Of a stretch of DNA of 64,000 nt, positions 1 through 12,223 are shown in pieces (the first letter of the stretch is position 1; every line of letters begins with the position of its first letter). Both the position numbers and the translations under genes were made by a program. The stretch is from an uncultured delta proteobacterium. GTDB taxonomy: Bacteria > Myxococcota_A > Polyangia > Polyangiales > Polyangiaceae. The DNA lies in contig CAITIQ010000063.1 of assembly GCA_903892415.1 (NCBI GenBank), forward strand, positions 1-64,000, written 5' to 3'. Under the pieces are notes generated by a model. The model did not search any database, was not told where the DNA came from, and saw nothing but the letters and a program-made list of their open reading frames with translations.

Positions 1-3492
<3,492 letters not shown>

Positions 3493-3512
3493 GGCAATCC
3501 TTCAGCTGCAAT

Positions 3513-3537
3513 ACGCCGCGCCTAGCGCGGCGTTTTT
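3513..3537 (+). terminator. Rho-independent terminator after rpoC
   Basis: A perfect 9-bp stem (ACGCCGCGC / GCGCGGCGT) with a CTA loop is followed directly by a run of T. It lies 20 bases after the rpoC stop and just before the 3' end of a convergent gene. Confidence 0.9.
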
Positions 3538-3555
3538 GCTTTGTGCGTTCTGCGC

Positions 3556-4710
3556 TCAAGGCTCGAGCGTTACACGCAGTGTGTAAGTCCCAACGCCAAA
3601 CTCGTCGTCATTCCAGCCGTCTGCAAAGATGAAGTAGTCCTCGGCGTCTGAGGCTGGGAAGGCGACCTCTTCACTCAGGTGCCATCCCATCGGGTTGTCG
3701 GAGCAAGCTACCTCCGCATCCGCATCTGCACAGGTTCCTGCGCGAACATGCAGTACGCGGTCGTAGCAGCCGTTGGGGTAGGGGTATTCCGGTTCTGTCG
3801 TGCCGCAGAAGGCATCCCCGTTGAGATCGTCACCGAGCCTCACGCGAAGTGTTCCCGGTTGCAGGGGACGAACACGAACAACGTGGTCCGGTGCCGCGAA
3901 TAGGTTGATGCCGTCGGGCTGCAAGCCGCAGCTGCCAGTGCCACTATCGTCGGCTCCCAACGTCGTTGCGAGCGGCGCACTCGCGGGAAATTGCATCGTC
4001 TGCCCCATTGCGATCTTGGTCGTTGGGCCAACGCTTGCGCCTGCACAGCTATCGAGCGAGGGGTCCGCGGGCTCGGCCAGACACTGTGCGTCGCAGCCGT
4101 CGCCGGCCGTCGTGTTGCCGTCATCACAAACTTCGCCGCTACTCACAACTCCATCTCCGCAGGCCGGCGCCGTACAGCGTGCGGTGAGTGCGTACGTCGA
4201 GCTACCGCTGCCTGCGTCGGACAACACCACCCAGTGCACGCCTGCGTCTAGCGGGAGGACTAGCTCTTGAAGAGCGCCAGATTTGTACGAGCATCCGCTG
4301 TCGATCTCGCAGCCATCCGAGCGAATAGAGACGACGGTCTCGAGCCCCGCGTCGCCGTCAACCAGCAGGTCGATGACGCAATCATCGATCAACGTCAGTT
4401 GATGCACCACATCGGGATAGGAATAGGGCGCGCCGTAGTCCGCACACCACGTGGTGTAGTCGTCGACCGCCCCTTGGAAGGTTCCGTGGCGAAAGGCGAT
4501 ATCACCTGGGGCGAGGTCGATGACGCCAGCATCTTCACAGGTGTCGTTGTTGACTCCAGCAAACGGAGTCCCGTCCAGAGGGGATTCCGGCGCTGGAATC
4601 GGCGCAAATCCAGAGTCAGCCGAACTTGAGTCGTCTTGCGGATCGTCGAGTGTGATGGTGCATCCGGACACGATCGCAAAGCTTAAGAATCCAACCTGTG
4701 CTGAACGCAT
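3556..4710 (-). CDS. Cys-rich repeat surface lipoprotein
   Basis: Predicted exported lipoprotein of 384 residues, function unknown. The start is set at the ATG ending at 4710 because a strong GAGGAGG ribosome site precedes it and the protein then opens with a lipoprotein signal (MRSAQVGFLSFAIVSGC). A low-complexity acidic and Ser-rich linker follows. The middle holds one copy of the CGDGVVSSGEVCDDGN...GDGCDAQC repeat found in many myxobacterial surface proteins. Flanking regions are beta-rich with paired cysteines and resemble pre-peptidase C-terminal style domains (GVHWVVLSDAG, EDYFIFADGW). It converges on rpoC and is divergent from the TetR gene, with 219 bases between. Neither domain shows catalytic residues. 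Confidence 0.8.
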   Translation of the reverse strand: MRSAQVGFLSFAIVSGCTITLDDPQDDSSSADSGFAPIPAPESPLDGTPFAGVNNDTCEDAGVIDLAPGDIAFRHGTFQGAVDDYTTWCADYGAPYSYPDVVHQLTLIDDCVIDLLVDGDAGLETVVSIRSDGCEIDSGCSYKSGALQELVLPLDAGVHWVVLSDAGSGSSTYALTARCTAPACGDGVVSSGEVCDDGNTTAGDGCDAQCLAEPADPSLDSCAGASVGPTTKIAMGQTMQFPASAPLATTLGADDSGTGSCGLQPDGINLFAAPDHVVRVRPLQPGTLRVRLGDDLNGDAFCGTTEPEYPYPNGCYDRVLHVRAGTCADADAEVACSDNPMGWHLSEEVAFPASDAEDYFIFADGWNDDEFGVGTYTLRVTLEP

Positions 4711-4929
4711 CGAGGCCTCCTCTGGGTTCATTCGGACGAATGCGTGCCCCGCCTGCCACAGGCCGCACTCTTCCAACGGTTCACCGCGGGCCTGACTCAA
4801 GTTTGACCGACACTTTTTTGACGCACCCACACCGAGCGCGAGTCATGGCCCGTGAAGCGTTGTGCCACGCCGTCCCATTGGCCTCTCGTGCGTCGATCCC
4901 AGGTGCCCCAGGCCTGTGTATGAACTAGC

Positions 4930-5694
4930 GTGCGAGCTGTGACGGCTGCATCGCGTAGGCCCAAATCGCCTGAAGACCCGTCCGTTGAACCCGAAGAGCC
5001 CAGCGACGTTGAGCTGCCTCGGCAGAAACGGAAGCGGCCTGTCGACAGCGAGCGGCCACCATCGCCTCGAAGAAACCCAAGCGATCTGCTCGGCAGTTTT
5101 TTCTCGCAGAACCATATCCTTGCGGGTGCCGCGGAAGCGTTTCGCTCACACGGCATTGAAGGCGCCACGGTCGAAGACATCCTTCGCGCTTCAGGGGTTT
5201 CAAGACGAACTTTCTACAAGGCGTTCAAAAGCAAAGAAGACGTGCTTGACGCCCTTCACCGCGGACTAGCAGACCTGTTTATGCAAGCGATTCGACTAGC
5301 CTCGGTCTCGTCGAAGCAGGAGGAGCGCATTCACAGCTGTATTGATGTCTTTCTATTGGCCGCGCAACGATCCTCCGGATTGATGCTGCAGCTGCAAGCC
5401 GAAGCACAGCGGCGGGAGCGATTGGGTTTGCGGCGCCAGGCGATGTTTCGCGAACTCACCGCGATGATTGAAGATGGGTTTCGCGAAGCGGGGCGTGAGC
5501 CACCGCCTAGCTTGTTGGTTCATGGGTTGCTGATCGGACTCGAGGGCATCGTTCGCCATCAGCTTGAGAGCGGGAGGCTGGCAGACTCCGATCTTGCGCA
5601 AGCGAGAAGCGCAATGCTCATGTTGGCACGCGGCGCGCTGGACATCGCTACCCCCCAAACGCTTACAAACTCCCGAAATGACACACTGACGTAA
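4930..5694 (+). CDS. TetR/AcrR family transcriptional regulator
   Basis: DNA-binding repressor-type protein of 254 residues. After a charged, probably disordered N-terminus of about 60 residues comes a typical TetR helix-turn-helix (HGIEGATVEDILRASGVSRR, then TFYKAFKSKEDVL, about residues 74-107), followed by an all-helical ligand or dimer domain. The GTG start at 4930 is the first available; a later start near the LLGSFFSQN segment would also give an intact DNA-binding domain. TetR regulators commonly control a divergent or adjacent gene, so the lipoprotein gene upstream and hppA downstream (133 bases away) are the natural target candidates. I do not see a clear operator palindrome. Confidence 0.88.
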   Translation: MRAVTAASRRPKSPEDPSVEPEEPSDVELPRQKRKRPVDSERPPSPRRNPSDLLGSFFSQNHILAGAAEAFRSHGIEGATVEDILRASGVSRRTFYKAFKSKEDVLDALHRGLADLFMQAIRLASVSSKQEERIHSCIDVFLLAAQRSSGLMLQLQAEAQRRERLGLRRQAMFRELTAMIEDGFREAGREPPPSLLVHGLLIGLEGIVRHQLESGRLADSDLAQARSAMLMLARGALDIATPQTLTNSRNDTLT

Positions 5695-5827
5695 GGCAAG
5701 CCTTGCGAAATCCAAGCAGCCGGGGTACTCGGGCGCCCCCCTGGCGGCCCAGGCATTGACAGGCCGGTCGTTCAAACGGCTCGTCCAGGGTGAGCCCGGT
5801 CCCCCGGGCGCGAGGAGATCCTTGGAC

Positions 5828-8368
5828 ATGACCATTGCCCGATTAGCCGGTCTCGCGGTACGCGCGCGGCGCCATTTGCTTCTGTTGATGACCCTTGCGG
5901 TCGTTGCAGTCTTCCTGCCGAATCTTGCGTTCGGAAGTGGAGACTCCGGACACCAGATGGGCGGCGAAGCCAACCTTCAACTGCCGAATCTCTCCGACGC
6001 CAAGATGTTGGGCACCGATGGCCGGACGTTGATGTTCGGCGGCATCGTGGTGTGTTTCCTGGGTCTTGGTTTCGGCTTGGTGATTTTCTCGCAGCTCCGC
6101 AACCTCCCGGTTCATCGGGCAATGCGAGAGATCAGCGAGCTGATCTACGAAACCTGCAAGACCTACCTGATCACCCAGATGAAGTTCATCGGGTATCTGT
6201 GGGTCTTCATCAGCGTGATCATGGTTGCCTACTACGGGTACTTCGCCAAGTTCCCGATCACGAAGGTCGCCTTGATCCTTGTCTTCTCGCTGGTGGGAAT
6301 CGCCGGCAGCTGCTTCGTGGCTTGGTTCGGCATCCGGGTGAATACCTTCGCCAACTCGCGCACGGCCTTTGCGAGCCTCGAAGGCAAAGGTTACCCCGTT
6401 TATTCTATCCCTCTGCGCGCCGGCATGAGCATCGGCATGCTGCTGATCTCGGTCGAGCTTCTGCTCATGCTCGGCATCATGCTGTTCTTCCCGGACGTTG
6501 CTGGTCCCTGCTTCATGGGCTTCGCCATCGGTGAATCGCTTGGTGCTTCGGCGCTCCGCATCGCTGGCGGTATCTTCACCAAAATCGCTGACATCGGCTC
6601 CGACCTCATGAAGATCGTCTTCAAGATCAAAGAGGACGATGCTCGTAACCCGGGCGTTATTGCTGACTGCACCGGCGACAACGCTGGTGACTCGGTTGGT
6701 CCCAGCGCAGACGGGTTCGAGACCTACGGCGTCACCGGCGTCGCGCTCATCACCTTCATCCTGCTCGCTGTCGAGAAGCAGTATCAGGTTCAGCTGTTGG
6801 TCTGGATATTCGTTATCCGCATCGTGATGGTCGTGGCCAGTGCGGTGTCGTACCTCATCAACGAGACCGTGGCGAAGAGCCGCTACAAGGACGCCTTCAA
6901 GTTCAACTTTGAGGCGCCCCTCACGAGCTTGGTCTGGCTGACCTCGATCGTCAGCGTGATCGCAACCTTCGCTGTTTCGTACTTGCTCATCCCCACGCTC
7001 GGCAACGGAGCCTACTGGTGGAAGTTCTCCATCATCATTAGCTGCGGAACTCTCGCTGGCGCCATCATCCCCGAGGTGATCAAGATCTTCACTTCGACTG
7101 AGTCGGGTCACGTTCGCGAAGTTGTCACGAGCTCAAAAGAAGGTGGAGCTTCGCTCAATATCCTCGCCGGTCTCACGGCCGGTAACTTCAGCGCCTACTG
7201 GATGGGCGTCATTCTCTGTACCTTGATGGGCGTTGCGTACTACGTCGCTCACCTCGGCAGCCCCGGTATCGTCGGCGAGCAGCCGCCGGTCGAGGCGCTC
7301 GGTAACATCATGTTCCTCAACAAGCAGGACGTGTCGGCCGTGTTCGCCTTCGGTCTCGTGGCGTTCGGCTTCTTGGGCATGGGCCCGGTGACCATCGCGG
7401 TTGACTCATACGGACCCGTTACGGACAACGCCCAGAGCGTTTACGAACTGTCGCTGATCGAGTCTGTGCCCAACGTCAAGGAGGAGCTCAAGAAGGACTT
7501 CGGCATCGACGCTCAGTTCGAGAAGGCGAAAGAACTCCTCGAGGAGAACGACGGCGCAGGCAACACCTTCAAGGCGACGGCGAAGCCGGTGCTCATCGGT
7601 ACGGCTGTGGTTGGAGCGACGACGATGATCTTCTCGATCATCGTGATCTTGACCGGCCTTGACGCTGCGAAGCTCCAGCTGCTCTCGATTCTCCACCCGC
7701 CCTTCCTGCTCGGCCTTATCGCCGGCGGTTCGATAATCTACTGGTTCACCGGCGCTTCCACGCAGGCTGTGTCCACGGGCGCATACCGCGCCGTTGAGTT
7801 CATCAAGGCGAACATCAAGCTCGAGGGCGTTGAGAAGGCGAGCGTCGAGGACTCCAAGAAGGTCGTTGAGATCTGCACGATCTACGCGCAGAAGGGCATG
7901 TTCAACATCTTCCTCACGGTGTTCTTCGGCACGCTGGCCTTCGCCTTCTTCGACAGCTACTTCTTCATTGGCTACCTAATCTCGATCGCGCTGTTCGGCC
8001 TGTTCCAAGCCATCTTCATGGCGAACGCAGGCGGCGCTTGGGACAATGCCAAGAAGGTTGTCGAGACGGAGCTCAAGGCCAAAGGTACCGCGCTACACGA
8101 CGCCTGCGTTGTTGGCGATACGGTCGGCGACCCATTCAAGGACACCTCCAGCGTGGCCATGAACCCGGTCATCAAGTTCACCACGCTCTTCGGTCTGCTG
8201 GCTGTTGAGCTGGCTGAGGTGCTCGGCAAGCAGAACCCGAGCATCCGCATCGTGGTCGGTTTGGTGTTTTTCGCTCTGACCAACTTCTTCGTCTACCGAT
8301 CGTTCTACGGGATGCGCATCGAGAACGGCCCCTCGAGTCACGGGAAGACCGCAGACGCGGCCAGCTGA
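5828..8368 (+). CDS. hppA: Membrane-bound proton-translocating pyrophosphatase
   Basis: Integral membrane pyrophosphatase coupling PPi hydrolysis to cation export. The ATG at 5828 is preferred over upstream in-frame starts because of the GAGGAGA site and the hydrophobic N-terminus it yields; 846 residues, longer than the usual 660-800. Catalytic features: DIGSDL loop, DDARNPGVIAD, the substrate motif GDNAGDSVGPSADGFETY, AVDSYGPVTDNA, and the C-terminal GAWDNAKK and GDTVGDPFKDTS motifs. The family potassium switch reads GNTFKATAK, with Lys where potassium-dependent enzymes have Ala, so this should be a potassium-independent H+ pump. About 30 extra residues sit between the SYGP and GNT motifs. 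Monocistronic by spacing. Confidence 0.95.
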   Translation: MTIARLAGLAVRARRHLLLLMTLAVVAVFLPNLAFGSGDSGHQMGGEANLQLPNLSDAKMLGTDGRTLMFGGIVVCFLGLGFGLVIFSQLRNLPVHRAMREISELIYETCKTYLITQMKFIGYLWVFISVIMVAYYGYFAKFPITKVALILVFSLVGIAGSCFVAWFGIRVNTFANSRTAFASLEGKGYPVYSIPLRAGMSIGMLLISVELLLMLGIMLFFPDVAGPCFMGFAIGESLGASALRIAGGIFTKIADIGSDLMKIVFKIKEDDARNPGVIADCTGDNAGDSVGPSADGFETYGVTGVALITFILLAVEKQYQVQLLVWIFVIRIVMVVASAVSYLINETVAKSRYKDAFKFNFEAPLTSLVWLTSIVSVIATFAVSYLLIPTLGNGAYWWKFSIIISCGTLAGAIIPEVIKIFTSTESGHVREVVTSSKEGGASLNILAGLTAGNFSAYWMGVILCTLMGVAYYVAHLGSPGIVGEQPPVEALGNIMFLNKQDVSAVFAFGLVAFGFLGMGPVTIAVDSYGPVTDNAQSVYELSLIESVPNVKEELKKDFGIDAQFEKAKELLEENDGAGNTFKATAKPVLIGTAVVGATTMIFSIIVILTGLDAAKLQLLSILHPPFLLGLIAGGSIIYWFTGASTQAVSTGAYRAVEFIKANIKLEGVEKASVEDSKKVVEICTIYAQKGMFNIFLTVFFGTLAFAFFDSYFFIGYLISIALFGLFQAIFMANAGGAWDNAKKVVETELKAKGTALHDACVVGDTVGDPFKDTSSVAMNPVIKFTTLFGLLAVELAEVLGKQNPSIRIVVGLVFFALTNFFVYRSFYGMRIENGPSSHGKTADAAS

Positions 8369-8479
8369 CCCAAAGCAAGCGGCGCGACACTGAACTTGTC
8401 ACGCTAAGCAGGACTCGCCCGGGCTATGCTGGAAACAGCAGCTCGGGCGATTGCCTTTTGTCCGACGTCCCACGCTCCA

Positions 8480-10609
8480 ATGCAGAACACGAACAACGCT
8501 TCCAATCAGCGGCTCGCCAACCGGATGATGTCGGATGGAGTTCTCGCCGCCGACATGCACGCGACCGTGATGGCCTACATAGGGCTGCACGGCGGCCGCG
8601 TAGAAGACGCGATTCTCGAGAACCAACTGCTGAGTGAGGCCGAGCTTCTTCGCTACATCTCGACTCTGCACAACACGCGATTTGTTTCCACAGAGAAGCT
8701 CTACAAGGCTGGATTTGATTCCAAGCTGCTGACCCTGGTGCCGCGCAAGCTGGCGGATCAGCACTGTGTTTTTCCGGTGATGGCGGACGAGGTCGCGCGC
8801 ACGTTGACCGTCGTTACCGCTGATCCACAAGACCTCAGTGCGCTGCACGAGGTCAAGATTGCCAGCGGAGTACGTGACGTCTTGACGATCGTCGCGAGAC
8901 CAGCGGCGATTCGAGCCGCGATTGCACGCGGCTATTACAACGACACCAATCCGTTCGCCGAGCTCATGCGCGGTGGCAGTGGGCTCGTGCTCACCGTCCA
9001 TCGCTTCAGTGGCACCGTAACCAACTCAGGCCCAATCGAGGAGGCGGCCCAGCCCATTGCGGGAATCGTCCATCAGCTTCCATCGAGAGCACGTCAGGAC
9101 CTGAGAGCGCCGTCGGCGCCTGAACTGGCGCCGCCACCACCGCCACCGCCGCCGCCACCGCCGCCGCCACCGCCGCCACCGCCACCGCCACCGCCACCGC
9201 CACCGCCACCAGCGCCGGACACTGCGCCTCCCCGACTCGACCCGCGCAGAGCGGGTAGACGAACGAGCGATGGAGCTGACCTTCTCGCTTCACCGCCCGT
9301 CACCCTGACCATCGACTACGTCGAGACGCTCAATGTACTGGTTACGTTGCTCGAGAACAGTCGGCCTGAGCTGCGTGGTCACTCCGCGCAGTGCGCGCGG
9401 CTGATCAAGCGCGTTTGTGATCGTATGAGCCTTCCGGCTCCCCAGACGGTGGCGTACGTCGTCGCGGCCTATCTTCACGATCTCGGCAAGGCGGGGACCT
9501 ATCACCTAACCGCGCTCAACGTCGCCGAGTACGACGGCCACCGCGCCGCTGCGCAAAAGGTCTTCAACGTACCCGACCGCTTCCTGCAGGCGGTCGGTTT
9601 GCACGCGGATTCAAAGAGCGCACTTAACTCGATGTATGAACGCTTCGATGGGCGCGGCTTCCCGCTTGGGGTCGGTAACAAGGACATCCCGCTCGGTGGC
9701 CGTATCCTTGCGGTGGTGGATTCCTACGCCGACCTGACGATGAACCCGCGCAATCCAGCGCGGCGGATCTTGAACGCGGTCGAGGCTGTCGAGTTTCTCG
9801 GCCGGTACCGCGGGACGGTATTTGACCCCACCGTGCTTGACCTGGTGAAGACCGAGGTAGCTGGTGAAGATCTGCGAGCGAAGATCCTAGCGGAGCGGAA
9901 CAACGTACTGCTTGTGGATCCAGACCCTGAGGAGTCGATCATTCTCGAGCTGCGCTTGATCGAGGCTGGCTTCGACGTACGTATCGCGCGGACGTATCAG
10001 CAGGCCATTCACGAGCTGAAGAGTCGCGACGTCACGGTGGTGATCAGCGAGGTCGATCTCGACTCCGACGATGCAGGGCTTAGCCTTCGCACCGCGGCGG
10101 CGTCGGAGCCTTGGGGCCAACGCGTGATCGCTTGGATCGTCCACACCCGCAAGACCGATCGTCAGCTCGCCGAGATCGTCTTTGAACTTGGCGTCGACGA
10201 TCTCGTATCGAAGCCGACGCCAGCAGAGGTGCTCGTTACCAAACTTCGGCAGCTCATCGAGCGAAAGCGCGCCCGGGCGCCTACCGCCCCGCGCGGCGTG
10301 AGCGGCAGCCTCGCCGAGATGGGCATTCCCGACGTCGTGCAAATCCTCTGGCATGGCCGTAAGACCTGTACGATTCGGCTCAAAACCCGTTCAGCGTCTG
10401 GGGACATCGGCTTCTCGGAGGGGCAGATCGTTGATGCTCGCTACGGGACGAAGCGCGGTGAAGAGGCGTTCTACGCGATGCTCGCAATCAAAGAAGGCGA
10501 CTTTCACATCGACGCGGACGTTGTTCCCACCGACCGCACCATCGACGTTTCCCCCGAGGGCTTGTTGCTCGAAGGCATGCGTCGTTTGGATGAAGGTCTT
10601 TTGGGCTAG
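8480..10609 (+). CDS. MshEN-like / degenerate HD-GYP / receiver / DUF4388 signalling protein
   Basis: Multidomain cytoplasmic signalling protein (709 residues from ATG 8480; an in-frame ATG at 8426 would add 18). Order: GspE/MshE N-terminal-like domain (about 10-155), linker with 27 consecutive prolines (218-244), HD-GYP-like domain (about 285-465), response-regulator receiver (474-600), DUF4388/PATAN domain (608-705). The HD pair is present (HDLGK, H333-D334), but the HHExxDGxGYP signature is reduced to YERFDGRGFP, so part of the metal site is lost. In the receiver the phospho-acceptor position reads ISE (E524) instead of Asp. This suggests a nucleotide-sensing or scaffold role rather than active c-di-GMP hydrolysis; that is inference. 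DUF4388 proteins are frequent in myxobacterial two-component networks. Confidence 0.85.
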   Translation: MQNTNNASNQRLANRMMSDGVLAADMHATVMAYIGLHGGRVEDAILENQLLSEAELLRYISTLHNTRFVSTEKLYKAGFDSKLLTLVPRKLADQHCVFPVMADEVARTLTVVTADPQDLSALHEVKIASGVRDVLTIVARPAAIRAAIARGYYNDTNPFAELMRGGSGLVLTVHRFSGTVTNSGPIEEAAQPIAGIVHQLPSRARQDLRAPSAPELAPPPPPPPPPPPPPPPPPPPPPPPPPPPAPDTAPPRLDPRRAGRRTSDGADLLASPPVTLTIDYVETLNVLVTLLENSRPELRGHSAQCARLIKRVCDRMSLPAPQTVAYVVAAYLHDLGKAGTYHLTALNVAEYDGHRAAAQKVFNVPDRFLQAVGLHADSKSALNSMYERFDGRGFPLGVGNKDIPLGGRILAVVDSYADLTMNPRNPARRILNAVEAVEFLGRYRGTVFDPTVLDLVKTEVAGEDLRAKILAERNNVLLVDPDPEESIILELRLIEAGFDVRIARTYQQAIHELKSRDVTVVISEVDLDSDDAGLSLRTAAASEPWGQRVIAWIVHTRKTDRQLAEIVFELGVDDLVSKPTPAEVLVTKLRQLIERKRARAPTAPRGVSGSLAEMGIPDVVQILWHGRKTCTIRLKTRSASGDIGFSEGQIVDARYGTKRGEEAFYAMLAIKEGDFHIDADVVPTDRTIDVSPEGLLLEGMRRLDEGLLG
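9131..9211 (+). repeat. 27-codon polyproline tract
   Basis: An uninterrupted run of CCG/CCA codons encoding 27 prolines in the linker of the HD-GYP-like protein. It is a low-complexity stretch, prone to length change, and would need EF-P to be translated efficiently. Confidence 0.95.
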
Positions 10610-10780
10610 TCGAAGCAGCGCTTGTCAGGCTCGGAGCGGTTACTTGGCACCCTTTGGCACCCGACGGCGAGAGCTCAGCATCTCATCGACTTGTTTCCTC
10701 GGCTCGCGAGCTGTGTTGCATCGGAGATAGGCCTGGTACGAACGTTGCTCCATCGCGTCGATCGTCGATATGGAGGGTTC

Positions 10781-12139
10781 ATGAAGAAGGCTTTGCTTTG
10801 CGGGTCGATGATGATGGGTGCGTTGGCTGCGGTCACGCTTTGGTCGCCCAGTGAGGCGGAAGCATGTGGGGGGTGCTTTGTCTCCCAGACCGAAAACACC
10901 CAAGTCACTGGCCACCGAATGGCGTTGAGTATCTCGACCACGCAGTCAACGCTCTACGACCAGATCACCTACTCGGGAGCGCCCGAGAGTTTTGCTTGGA
11001 TCCTGCCCATTCGGGGTCAGGTTGATATTGGTCTGTCTTCGGATGCGCTGTTTGCGGCGCTGGAGGGGGCTTCCCAGGTCTCCATCAACTCGCCGGTGAT
11101 CAACTGCAATAGCGGTGGAAGTTGCGGCTCCGGCGGAGGCTTTCCAGGCTCGAATGGCGCTGGTGGTGGTGGGGGTGGCGACGGCGGCGTCGAGGTGATT
11201 GCTCAGGAGGTCGTGGGTCCCTACGAGACAGTACAACTGTCTGCCACAGACCCCGAAGCGCTGGTCACGTGGTTGACGAGCCACGGCTACACCATCCCGG
11301 CCGACATCGAGCCGGTGATCGATTCGTACGTCGCTGAGAAGTTCGACTTCCTCGCCATGCGTTTGGTGCCTGGTCAGGGGATCGATTCGATGCGTCCCGT
11401 TCGCATCACCACTCCAGGCGTCGGCGCAAGTCTGCCGCTGCGCATGGTCGCGGCGGGAACTGGCGCCAACACCGCAATTACTTTGTGGGTCGTGAGCGAG
11501 GGCCGCTACGAGCCGCAGAACTTCCCCACGTTCCAGATCTTGCAGCAGGAGTTGGTTTGGGATTGGGATGCTGGAAAGAGCAACTACTCAACGATTCGTG
11601 CCAATCGCTTTGCGGAGAGCAACGGCTTTGCATGGCACCTCGAATCGGGCGAGCCGATGTATGACACCTATACCTTCGACTCGCTGGTGAGCCTTGCCTC
11701 ATACGATCCGGCCGCCAGTGGCTACGGTGATGCGCAAGGCGCAGGCGCTGTGGAGGAGGCACAAGCCGATATCGACACGCTGCTTGCCGGTATCAACCCG
11801 CAGAACCTTTGGGTCTCACGCATGGGAGCAGAGCTCTCGCGCGCCGCATTGGGCGAGGACCTCGCACTGCATGCTTCTGAGCAACAGCGCCCGATCAACC
11901 GTTGGTTCAACGTAGAGAACGCCATCGGTACGCCGCCCCCGTGTCCACCCCCTCCTCCTCCCTGTGGTGAAGACGGCTTCGGTGACGATGGGGGTGGCGG
12001 AGCAAGTGTTGGCGGCGGTGGAGGTGGTGCTGGCTGCGCTGTTTCTCCAAGCACGAGTTCCCGCTGGCTATTGGTCGGTCTCTCAGCGGTCGCAGCTTTG
12101 GCCGTCTCTCGTCGGCGTCGAGCTGTGCGCACCAACTAG
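10781..12139 (+). CDS. DUF2330 protein with MYXO-CTERM-like anchor
   Basis: Exported protein of 452 residues, DUF2330 family, function unknown. The ATG at 10781 has a GGAGGG site just upstream and gives a clean signal peptide ending near SEAEA, followed by the family hallmark ACGGCF. A Gly/Ser-rich loop with cysteines lies near residues 107-130. The C-terminus has a Pro/Cys/Gly-rich stretch, then Gly-Cys, a hydrophobic helix (WLLVGLSAVAALAV) and RRRR, which is the layout of the MYXO-CTERM sorting signal, so the protein is probably processed and surface-anchored. It is followed by a shared terminator with panB. Confidence 0.88.
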   Translation: MKKALLCGSMMMGALAAVTLWSPSEAEACGGCFVSQTENTQVTGHRMALSISTTQSTLYDQITYSGAPESFAWILPIRGQVDIGLSSDALFAALEGASQVSINSPVINCNSGGSCGSGGGFPGSNGAGGGGGGDGGVEVIAQEVVGPYETVQLSATDPEALVTWLTSHGYTIPADIEPVIDSYVAEKFDFLAMRLVPGQGIDSMRPVRITTPGVGASLPLRMVAAGTGANTAITLWVVSEGRYEPQNFPTFQILQQELVWDWDAGKSNYSTIRANRFAESNGFAWHLESGEPMYDTYTFDSLVSLASYDPAASGYGDAQGAGAVEEAQADIDTLLAGINPQNLWVSRMGAELSRAALGEDLALHASEQQRPINRWFNVENAIGTPPPCPPPPPPCGEDGFGDDGGGGASVGGGGGGAGCAVSPSTSSRWLLVGLSAVAALAVSRRRRAVRTN

Positions 12140-12172
12140 CAGCCGTCACTATCCGAACGTGGCGAAAGCCAA

Positions 12173-12203
12173 GAGGGCCGTCAGGTACACCCCGACGGCC
12201 CTC
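12173..12203. terminator. Bidirectional terminator between DUF2330 gene and panB
   Basis: Perfect 10-bp stem (GAGGGCCGTC / GACGGCCCTC) with an 11-base loop, flanked by AAAGC and GCTTT that can extend it. It lies between two convergent genes, so it can serve both. Confidence 0.7.
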
Positions 12204-12223
12204 CGCTTTCCGCCCTTCCTGAC

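Noticed and set aside
5843..7111. 422-codon frame antisense to hppA
   Set aside because: Shadow of a membrane-protein gene; product is all charged and low-complexity, and the sense strand is fully explained.
9094..9312. Poly-glycine protein antisense to the polyproline tract
   Set aside because: Direct complement of the CCG/CCA run within a real gene.
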